A stretch of DNA of 53,609 bases from Candidatus Microgenomates bacterium (GTDB lineage Bacteria > Patescibacteriota > Microgenomatia > Levybacterales > UBA12049). Each line of letters opens with the position of its first letter. The stretch's first letter is position 1. A program made the translations under genes and the position numbers. The stretch is taken from assembly GCA_025451195.1 (NCBI GenBank), contig JANWKV010000033.1, positions 1 through 53,609 on the forward strand, written 5' to 3'. Below the pieces are notes generated by a model. The model saw only the letters and a list, made by a program, of their open reading frames with translations. It made no database searches and was not told where the DNA came from. Of this stretch, positions 45,340-53,609 are shown piece after piece.

Positions 45340-46425
45340 ATGGAAGAAAAATATTATTGGTTGGGGTTTTCTTATTTTTCCGGAGTCGGGCCAAAGAGGT
45401 TTAAACTTTTACTTTCTGAATTTAAATCGGCAAAAAATGCCTGGAACGCGAATAAGGAGGATTTAGCCTTTGTAATTGGAGAATTGTACGCTGATAATTT
45501 TATTCAATTTAAAAAAAATTTTTCTTTTCAAAAAGAAACAGAGTTATTAAAAAGAAAAAAAATTGAATTCATTACGTTGCAGGAAAAAGAATATCCGCAA
45601 CTTCTCAAAAAAAATCAAAATTCACCTTTTTTACTGTATGTAATGGGAAATATTTCAATTCTAAACAGGTCAAAAACAATTGCGGTTGTCGGTACCAGGA
45701 AAATCACACAATACGGAAAAGATATTACGAGAATGTTAACCCAAGGTCTTGTAGAAAACGGATTTGTTATTGTTTCGGGATTAGCATTTGGAGTAGATGC
45801 TAATGCTCACTTAACAACTTTGGAAAATAACGGGGAAACAATTGCCGTTTTGGGATGTGGGGTTGATTGCTGTGCTCCTGTAAATAATCAGTATATATAC
45901 GACCAAATACTTGACAGAGGTGGTACAATTGTTTCATCATTTCGTCCCGGTGAAAAGGCAACGAAAGGATCTTTTCCTGCAAGGAATGCAATTATCGCGG
46001 GACTTTCTTTGGGCGTTTTGGTAACAGAAGGAGCAGCAGACAGCGGATCTTTAATTACGGCACGTGATGCGCAAAAATTAGAAAGGCCTATTTTTGCAGT
46101 ACCCGGGCCAATTACAAGCAGTCTTTCAAAAGGGTCAAACAGTTTGTTGCAAAAAGGGGCAATAGCGGTAATCAGTGCAGACGATATTCTAAAATCTTTA
46201 AATATTCAAAAGATTAAGATAAATCAAAAATCCGTTGAGGCGGGTATTGCTGGTTCGTACGATGAAATTATTATTATAAATGCTTTGAAATCCGGACCCT
46301 TGCATTTTGATGAGATCGTAAGGAAACTAGGAAAAGAGACAAAACTTGTTAGCGGATTATTAAGCTTGATGGAAATAAAAGGATATATTTCTTTAAATAG
46401 GGATGGAAAATACTATAAAAATTGA
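45340..46425 (+). CDS. dprA: DNA processing protein DprA
   Basis: IAVVGTRKITQYGKD, VSGLAFGVDANAHLTTLENNGETIAVLGCGVD, FPARNAIIAGLSLGVLVTEGAADSGSLITA. Confidence 0.95.
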   Translation: MEEKYYWLGFSYFSGVGPKRFKLLLSEFKSAKNAWNANKEDLAFVIGELYADNFIQFKKNFSFQKETELLKRKKIEFITLQEKEYPQLLKKNQNSPFLLYVMGNISILNRSKTIAVVGTRKITQYGKDITRMLTQGLVENGFVIVSGLAFGVDANAHLTTLENNGETIAVLGCGVDCCAPVNNQYIYDQILDRGGTIVSSFRPGEKATKGSFPARNAIIAGLSLGVLVTEGAADSGSLITARDAQKLERPIFAVPGPITSSLSKGSNSLLQKGAIAVISADDILKSLNIQKIKINQKSVEAGIAGSYDEIIIINALKSGPLHFDEIVRKLGKETKLVSGLLSLMEIKGYISLNRDGKYYKN

Positions 46426-46456
46426 TCTATAGAATTTAATTTCATATAATTTGTGG

Positions 46457-47197
46457 ATGATTGACAGATTAAAGCGAGGATTGGATCTTTATCTACGCAG
46501 GAAAAATACGATTGTTGTAAAAGGTTTACGAAGAATTTCTTCAGAAGAAGGAGAGCATTATAGAAGTAGTCAATTGAAGAGAGCAATGGATATAGGAATA
46601 GCCCTCCCTTTATGGATGGTTACACTTCCTGTTCAAGGTATAGCCCGGGGTCTTGTTTGGCTTGAAGATAATGGGAAAACTACCTATATTGACTCAAACC
46701 GTTTTGCTTTAAGCAACGAAGATGCAAGAAGCATTCTTCCTGTAAGAAAAATAAGATCAATGAAAATTAACGCTGATAGCTTGCAAGTTCCAATAAATCT
46801 AAGAAATACTCAGAAAGATTCTCGTCTAACAAAAGTGGGGAAAATTATTCGTAGACTTAATATTGATGAGTTGCCGCAGCTTTGGCAGGTGGTTAGAGGA
46901 CAAATGACATTAATCGGACCAAGAGCTGTAAGAGAAGATGAAATTTATGGTTCTGATGGTTCTTCTGGTATTACAGATCATCCGTCATTCAAGGATTGGG
47001 AAATAGCCTATCAGGGAAGGCCTGGAATATTAGATCCTAGAGCTGCTATCTATGGAAGAGATAGAAAGGGAGGAGAAATTAGACTCAGAGTTAATGCAGA
47101 TATATTTTATGCAAAAAAAGCGAGTTTGGGTTTAGATTTGTACCTTTTAACAAGATTCTTACTTGGAATTAGGAGAAGAAGATATCGCAGTATTTAG
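46457..47197 (+). CDS. bacterial sugar transferase (undecaprenyl-phosphate type); ATG at 46457
   Basis: LKRAMDIGIALPL, DSRLTKVGKIIRRLNIDELPQLWQVVRGQMTLIGPRAV. Confidence 0.88.
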   Translation: MIDRLKRGLDLYLRRKNTIVVKGLRRISSEEGEHYRSSQLKRAMDIGIALPLWMVTLPVQGIARGLVWLEDNGKTTYIDSNRFALSNEDARSILPVRKIRSMKINADSLQVPINLRNTQKDSRLTKVGKIIRRLNIDELPQLWQVVRGQMTLIGPRAVREDEIYGSDGSSGITDHPSFKDWEIAYQGRPGILDPRAAIYGRDRKGGEIRLRVNADIFYAKKASLGLDLYLLTRFLLGIRRRRYRSI

Positions 47198-47253
47198 GTT
47201 TAATACTTGACAAGCTTGATAGTATATAAAGGATAATGGTTTAATACAATTTT

Positions 47254-49356
47254 ATGAAATTAGTTATTGTTGAATCTCCAACCAAAGCAAGGACTATTAG
47301 CAAATTTTTAGGCAGTGATTACGAAATCAAAGCCTCTATGGGGCATGTCTTGGATTTGCCAAAATCTACTTTAGGAGTTGACGTTGATCATAATTTTACA
47401 CCCCAGTTTGAAATGCCGCCTGATAAAAAAAGCACAATAGATCAGTTGAAAAAACTTGCAAAAAGTGCGAAAGAAATTATTCTTGCAACAGACCCAGACC
47501 GCGAAGGAGAAGCAATCTCATCCCACATTCAGGATGTTTTATCTGAAGGTAAAAACAATAAAGAAAAGTTTTCAAGAATAGTTTTCCACGAAATCACAAA
47601 AGAAGCAATAGAAGAAGCCCTAAAAAATCCGGGCAAGGTAAACGAACATTTGGTTAACGCACAAACCGCAAGACGTATTTTAGATAGATTGGTTGGTTAC
47701 AAACTGTCCCCAATTCTTTGGCAAAAAGTTAGAAGAGGTTTATCCGCGGGGCGCGTTCAGTCTGTTGCACTTAGACTTATTGTGGAGAGGGAAAGGGAAG
47801 TGGAGAAATTTAAAAAAGAAGATTACTGGACAGTTATTGTTTCGCTTTCAAAAAAATCGCCTGCCAGCCCGACTGGTGTGCAGAGCGAAGCGTCCGGGGA
47901 GCTAAATGATGAAGGGCAGGGGGTAGATTTTGAATTGACCGAAATTAATAATAAAAGAATCGAACTTCAAAATAGTTTTCAGCTATATGATGGCAAATAC
48001 ACAATTACTAAGACGACTATAGATTCAGAAGAAAAAGCAAGAAACACAGAAGAAGACCTTCATAAAAAAACTTTTACAGTTGCCGATGTTTCAAAAAAAG
48101 AAACAAAAAGAAGTCCGCAGCCGCCATTTACCACATCTACTCTTCAACAAGAAGCGGCCAGGCGTTTTGGATTTTCCGGCAAACGGACAATGAGTCTGGC
48201 GCAAAAACTTTATGAAGAAGGGTATATAACATATCACCGTACAGATTCGGTTAATTTATCATCTGCTGCAATTTACCAAATGCGAAGTTTTGTTGAGAAA
48301 GAGTTCGGTAAAAAATACATTCCTGAGGCGCAGCGGATTTATTCCACAAAACAAAAATTGGCTCAAGAAGCACATGAGGCAATAAGACCAACTAAAGCTC
48401 ACACAACGCCACAAATTGTAAGTGCCGATTTAGGAGCATCTTATGCAAGGGTATATGAGCTTATTTGGAGAAGGGCAATTTCTTCCCAAATGTCAGATGC
48501 TCTTATAGAGTCAACGTCTGTTACCGTTTTCGCAACGGGTAATTCGAGTTCGGAATATAAACTTAAAACAAACGGATCTGTGCTTCTTTTTGAAGGATTT
48601 CTTAAAATGAACCCGTTTGGTTTACAGGATAAAAAGCTTCCAAACTTTATTGCAGAAGAAAACCTTAATCTAATAAGTATTCTAACCGAAAAACACGAAA
48701 CTCCACCGCCTCCCAGATATAACGATGCCTCACTTATAAAATCTTTGGAAGAAGCGGGAATCGGCAGGCCGTCCACATATGCGTCAATTATAGGGACGAT
48801 AGAGACAAGAAATTATATAGAACGGGAACAAAACAGGTTTATTCCAACTCCTGTTGGTAGTGCTGTCAATGATTTTCTGGTTAAAAACTTTTCCGACATA
48901 GACGATATTCCGTTTACAGCCTCAATGGAAGACAGTCTTGATGCAATTGCAAATGAGGGAAAAGATTGGGTGCCGATGATTAAAGATTTTTACACCCCGT
49001 TTGAAAAAAAATTAGAATCTGTTAAAAAGGCCGACAGAATAGAAATTCCTACAGAAGAAACAGGAGAAAAATGCCCCAAAGACGGTGCGCCTTTAGTTAT
49101 ACGCGTTGGAAAATTTGGGAAATTTATAAGTTGTAAAAATTTTCCTGCGTGCGATTTTAAAAAAGCATTTGTAATTGAAACTAATTTTGAATGCCCTAAG
49201 TGTTTGAAAGAAGGAAGGCAAAACGGAAAAATTATTGCCAAAAGGACAAGAAAAGGCCGGACGTTTTATGGATGTTCAAATTATCCCTCCTGCGACTTTG
49301 CGGTTTGGAAACTTCAAGACATCAAAAAACAAGATAAAACACCGGAAAAAAAATGA
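47254..49356 (+). CDS. topA: DNA topoisomerase I with C-terminal zinc ribbons
   Basis: MKLVIVESPTKARTISKFLG, DPDREGEAISSHI, GYITYHRTDSVNLS; CPKCLKEG...GCSNYPSCDFAVW. Confidence 0.97.
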   Translation: MKLVIVESPTKARTISKFLGSDYEIKASMGHVLDLPKSTLGVDVDHNFTPQFEMPPDKKSTIDQLKKLAKSAKEIILATDPDREGEAISSHIQDVLSEGKNNKEKFSRIVFHEITKEAIEEALKNPGKVNEHLVNAQTARRILDRLVGYKLSPILWQKVRRGLSAGRVQSVALRLIVEREREVEKFKKEDYWTVIVSLSKKSPASPTGVQSEASGELNDEGQGVDFELTEINNKRIELQNSFQLYDGKYTITKTTIDSEEKARNTEEDLHKKTFTVADVSKKETKRSPQPPFTTSTLQQEAARRFGFSGKRTMSLAQKLYEEGYITYHRTDSVNLSSAAIYQMRSFVEKEFGKKYIPEAQRIYSTKQKLAQEAHEAIRPTKAHTTPQIVSADLGASYARVYELIWRRAISSQMSDALIESTSVTVFATGNSSSEYKLKTNGSVLLFEGFLKMNPFGLQDKKLPNFIAEENLNLISILTEKHETPPPPRYNDASLIKSLEEAGIGRPSTYASIIGTIETRNYIEREQNRFIPTPVGSAVNDFLVKNFSDIDDIPFTASMEDSLDAIANEGKDWVPMIKDFYTPFEKKLESVKKADRIEIPTEETGEKCPKDGAPLVIRVGKFGKFISCKNFPACDFKKAFVIETNFECPKCLKEGRQNGKIIAKRTRKGRTFYGCSNYPSCDFAVWKLQDIKKQDKTPEKK
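47858..47925. repeat. GC-rich in-frame insert in topA
   Basis: tcgcctgccagcccgactggtgtgcagagcgaagcgtccggggagc contrasts with AT-rich flanks; encodes SPASPTGVQSEASGEL. Confidence 0.55.
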
Positions 49357-49483
49357 AATCAATCGTTTAAGCTACGCTTTTGCAGGCAGGCCAACTTGTG
49401 ATTTTTCTGTGTGGAATTCAGTAAATCAAAAAAGAATCACAAGAAAAAAATATTAAGAAGACAAAGGATAAGAAAGTTTAAAT

Positions 49484-50674
49484 TTAAAACAACACATTTT
49501 TCTTTGATGGAATAAGAAATAACAGTAAAACACTTCCGGCAAAAGCGAAAATTGCGCCATAAATAAATGTTGCCTGTGGAAAAATATTTGTCCACAAAAA
49601 TCCTCCAACAAAACTTGCAATAAGTCCTGTGAGACCAATTGTTGTTGAGTACCAGCCAACAGCGCTTGCGCGATTTGCGGGACTTACAAAATCGGTTGCA
49701 AACGCTTTTCCAACAGCTCTGAATGTTCCGTTAAAAATTCCATACAAAATAAACAAAAAACCAATAAGTAAAAAATTAGTGCTCATTGCAAACCCTAAGT
49801 AGCAAATCAAGAAAACAGCAAATGCAAAAAAAAGTATATTCTTTCTGCCAAATTTATCGGATAAAAATCCCATTGGGTAAGAGCTTATTGCGGCAATTAA
49901 ATTAAAAAAAGCATAGATTAAAATAGTAATTTCTAAAGAAACTCCAATTTGTTTTGTCCATAAGATTAAAAATGCGGTACTTGAATTTCCAAGACCAAAA
50001 ACAGCGGTAACAAATAAATAATTCCAGTATTGTTTTGGCATTGAAAAAGAGAACGGATATTTTCTCACTCCTTGTTCAATATTTTCCGAAATTGATTTTT
50101 TTTGTTCTTTAACTAATAGGATCATCAAAACAGCTAGAAATCCGGGGATAAAAGCAAGATAAAAAATCCACCTGATTGGAACGTGAATAATAAATAATAG
50201 TAAAATAGCTAAAAGCGGGCCTAAAAAAGCACCCAGATTATCTCCAATTCCCTCAAGACCAAACGCTTTCCCCCGGTTTTTGTCCGTTGCCGATTGTGCA
50301 ATTAGACCGTCTCTTGGGGCAGATCTTATTCCTGTTCCAAGTCTGTCCAAAAATCTTACCGCTAAGACTTGTTGCCAGAAAAAAGATATGCCAAAAACAG
50401 GTTTTGTAAGGGCGGCAAGAGCGTATCCTAAAAGAGCAACCGGTTTCCTTTTTCCAAATTTGTCGGCAAAAGTGCCGGAAAATCCCTGGACAATATTTTG
50501 CGTTGCTGTTGCTATTCCCTCAACGATCCCAACAATTGCTGCAGGAGACTTAAGTGTTTGGGTTATAAAAACGGGAAGTACAGGGTAAAGCATTTCCGTT
50601 GAAATATCTGCAAAAAGTGAAGTGAAAGTGAGAAGAAATGTATTTCTGGAAAGACCTGAAAAAAACTTTTTCAC
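49484..50674 (-). CDS. MFS transporter
   Basis: FADISTEMLYPVLPVFITQTL, DRLGTGIRSAPRDGLIAQS, 12-TM pattern. Confidence 0.9.
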   Translation of the reverse strand: MKKFFSGLSRNTFLLTFTSLFADISTEMLYPVLPVFITQTLKSPAAIVGIVEGIATATQNIVQGFSGTFADKFGKRKPVALLGYALAALTKPVFGISFFWQQVLAVRFLDRLGTGIRSAPRDGLIAQSATDKNRGKAFGLEGIGDNLGAFLGPLLAILLLFIIHVPIRWIFYLAFIPGFLAVLMILLVKEQKKSISENIEQGVRKYPFSFSMPKQYWNYLFVTAVFGLGNSSTAFLILWTKQIGVSLEITILIYAFFNLIAAISSYPMGFLSDKFGRKNILFFAFAVFLICYLGFAMSTNFLLIGFLFILYGIFNGTFRAVGKAFATDFVSPANRASAVGWYSTTIGLTGLIASFVGGFLWTNIFPQATFIYGAIFAFAGSVLLLFLIPSKKNVLF

Positions 50675-50699
50675 ATAATTAGTATATCATCACATTTTA

Positions 50700-51638
50700 T
50701 TGATAGATATTTTTTTGTTTAGATTCTATTTACTTGACAACTTAGTCTATAAGGTAAACAATAAAAGAGTGAGAAAGATTCTGCCTGTCTTTTTGACAAC
50801 GTTAATTCTGTTGGTAATTGCGTCAAGTAAAATTTCTGGATCTTTAGCCGACGAGCCAATGACAACAGGTGTGCAATCTTTTTCTATTCCTCCAACAAGC
50901 GAAGGTCCGGGTTTGTTGCTTCCCGATAGCCCGTTTTATTTTTTGGATGAAATTAAGCAAAATATCAGATTGGCTTTTGCAGTTACCCCCACACAAAAAG
51001 CAAATGTATATTCATCAGTTGCGGGAGAAAGGGTTGCAGAGCTTCGTTTTGAGCTAATTAAAAATAATGTTTCCGCAGCGGAGATTGCGGTAAGAGGCGT
51101 AAGAGAAAATACCGCCTATGCTGTTAAGGAAGTTGCAGACGCAAAACTTTGGGGAGCAGACGTGGAAAATCTGGCAGGAGATATTAATCAAAAAATTAAA
51201 ATGCATTTACAAATATTGGACGGCTTGGAAAATCAGGCAACAGGCGAGCTCAAGGCAGAAGTTACGGTAGCGATTGCATCTCTTACAGAATCCAAAGGAA
51301 ATGTTGAAGCATATTTATCTAAAGCAGAAATAGACAGCGAAATGAAAGATGATCTTAGAATGTCGGTAATCCGTTCAGCCCAAAATACATTAAATGATGC
51401 AGACGAACTAAAGAATAATTTAACACTCTTACAAAAACAGCAGGAATCAGTTTCTTTTGTAATTACCCCAGCATCTAAAAAAACTACTGCAGCAAAACAA
51501 AAGCAAAATTTACCAACTGCTTTGCAATCACAATCACTTACTGATGCCCAGGATATAACGACTAAAGCACAGGCTATTATGGATAATCTTGATACTACCT
51601 TTAAGATTAATACTCCAACACCAACTCCCCGCAAATAA
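50700..51638 (+). CDS. DUF5667-like exported protein
   Basis: Signal-like N-terminus; GLLLPDSPFYFLDEIKQNIRLAFAVTPTQKANVYSSVAGERVAELR. Confidence 0.75.
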   Translation: MIDIFLFRFYLLDNLVYKVNNKRVRKILPVFLTTLILLVIASSKISGSLADEPMTTGVQSFSIPPTSEGPGLLLPDSPFYFLDEIKQNIRLAFAVTPTQKANVYSSVAGERVAELRFELIKNNVSAAEIAVRGVRENTAYAVKEVADAKLWGADVENLAGDINQKIKMHLQILDGLENQATGELKAEVTVAIASLTESKGNVEAYLSKAEIDSEMKDDLRMSVIRSAQNTLNDADELKNNLTLLQKQQESVSFVITPASKKTTAAKQKQNLPTALQSQSLTDAQDITTKAQAIMDNLDTTFKINTPTPTPRK

Positions 51639-51671
51639 GAGAATTATTATATAGTTTGATATAATTACTTG

Positions 51672-52208
51672 ATGATAAAGTTAGGGGCTAAAGAACTTAG
51701 AACAACAAAAGCAGATCCGGAGGTAGCCAAAAATCTTAAGAAAAATCCAATTTATATAATTTGTGATAATGTAATTGATACTTACAACATTGGTTCCATC
51801 TTCCGTTTGGCAGACGCTGTTGCTGCGGAAAAAGTTTATTTATGCGGAGTTTCCGAAACCCCACCTAACACAAGAATCAAAAAGGCCTCAATTAATACAA
51901 CAGAGTGGGTAAAATGGGAATATTTTGAAAAAACAGAAGACGCAATTGCAAATCTCAAATCCCAAATTCCAAATATCAAAATTGTCGCAATTGAACAGAA
52001 CGAAAGATCGGTTCGGTTTGACAAAGCAGAATATACATTACCAATTGCTTTTTTGGTTGGCAATGAAACAACAGGAATACCACAAGAAATACTGAACATG
52101 TGCGACCAAATTGTTGAAATTCCTATGTGGGGAGTAAATAAATCTTTAAATGTTATGGTTAGTTTGGGAATTGTATTATTTCAGGCGGTTAGGCTTCCTG
52201 AGCATTGA
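51672..52208 (+). CDS. TrmH/SpoU family RNA methyltransferase (ATG 51672)
   Basis: DNVIDTYNIGSIFRLADAVAAEKVYLCG, FLVGNETTGIPQEIL, IPMWGVNKSLNVMVSLGIVLF. Confidence 0.92.
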   Translation: MIKLGAKELRTTKADPEVAKNLKKNPIYIICDNVIDTYNIGSIFRLADAVAAEKVYLCGVSETPPNTRIKKASINTTEWVKWEYFEKTEDAIANLKSQIPNIKIVAIEQNERSVRFDKAEYTLPIAFLVGNETTGIPQEILNMCDQIVEIPMWGVNKSLNVMVSLGIVLFQAVRLPEH

Positions 52209-52233
52209 CAAGTCTTTTAAATAAAACTATAAT
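52205..52233 (+). promoter_or_regulatory. perfect-consensus sigma70 promoter upstream of rrn
   Basis: TTGACA - 17 nt - TATAAT. Confidence 0.75.
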
Positions 52234-52278
52234 TACAGTTGGTATGTAAAACATCCTCCGAAGCTTTGGGAAAACTTT

Positions 52279-52299
52279 ACCCGCTTTGGCGGGTTTTTT
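52279..52299 (+). terminator. intrinsic terminator between promoter and boxA
   Basis: ACCCGC-TTTG-GCGGGT followed by T-tract. Confidence 0.8.
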
Positions 52300-52317
52300 C
52301 ATCTAAAAATCATATTA

Positions 52318-52331
52318 GCTCTTTAACAAAT
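52318..52331 (+). promoter_or_regulatory. boxA-like rRNA antitermination element
   Basis: GCTCTTTAACAAAT closely matches the rrn boxA TGCTCTTTAACA. Confidence 0.7.
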
Positions 52332-52533
52332 TGCACCAACATACAGCATAAACAAATACCCTCAGTAGTAAAATACTTCGGGTATGAAGTCTTTCTAATC
52401 CATGCCTTCCGGTCTGGAAAGAAAGACTAACACTTCTTGAAAATCAAGAAGTGGTAGGAATCCCGACGAAGTTAATTTTTTTGCCCCACACCATTTAGGT
52501 GAGGGACTGCAAAAATTTTGACCGAGTCAAAAT

Positions 52534-53500
<967 letters not shown>

Positions 53501-53609
53501 CCTTCGACACTGGTGTTCTTGCGAATATCTACTAATTTCTCCTCTACACTCTCTGTTCCACTCACCTCTCCCGAACTCAAGATCCTCAGTATCAAAGGCA
53601 GTTCTGGAG
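53501..53609 (-). other. inverted fragment of a foreign 16S rRNA (assembly chimera)
   Basis: Reverse complement reads CCAGAACTGCCTTTGATACTG...CTTGAGTTCGGGAGAGGTGAGTGGAAC...GTGTAGAGG.GAAATT.GTAGATATTCG.AAGAACACCAGTG. Confidence 0.88.

Noticed and set aside
51951-51984. Repeat insertion in trmH (aatctcaaatcccaaattccaaatatcaaaatt)
   Set aside because: It matches the AAATCCCAAAT word family, but the encoded NLKSQIPNIKIVAIEQ is plausible native TrmH sequence, so insertion is not supported on its own.

Overview
AT-rich window, code 11 (TGA is used as a stop), from what looks like a CPR/Patescibacteria genome. A Microgenomates-like affiliation is only an inference from the divergent 16S and gene style. 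Main contents: leuB; a SUF Fe-S locus (DUF1858-sufC-sufB-sufD-sufS-sufU); an Ile/Val biosynthesis region (ilvB, a fused ilvN-aminotransferase, ilvC, ilvA, ilvD, RidA, two ModF-like ABC ATPases); a tRNA/rpmG cluster; fmt/def; mreBCD; purine genes (purB, purK, purE, GATase, purC, purM); PBP2, dprA, topA, trmH; and the 5' two thirds of a 16S rRNA gene. Most interesting observations: (i) two leader-peptide transcription attenuators, MKSLNLVVLIVAR before ilvB and MKSIFAGIINIITTR before ilvA, both on almost leaderless transcripts; (ii) a recurrent -10 box only 6-9 nt upstream of start codons across the window, suggesting pervasive leaderless mRNAs; (iii) an ACT/IlvN-aminotransferase gene fusion; (iv) an unannotated ~172-nt rod-shaped, 6S-like RNA with its own promoter and terminator; (v) GC-rich palindromic repeats inserted in frame in fmt, ilvA and topA; (vi) a frameshifted four-helix-bundle (IVP-like) cassette with inverted-repeat flanks inside the pur cluster; (vii) a consensus promoter followed by a terminator in the rRNA leader; (viii) a chimeric contig end where an inverted, alphaproteobacteria-like 16S fragment is joined to the native 16S. 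All calls are by eye; no searches or folding programs were run.
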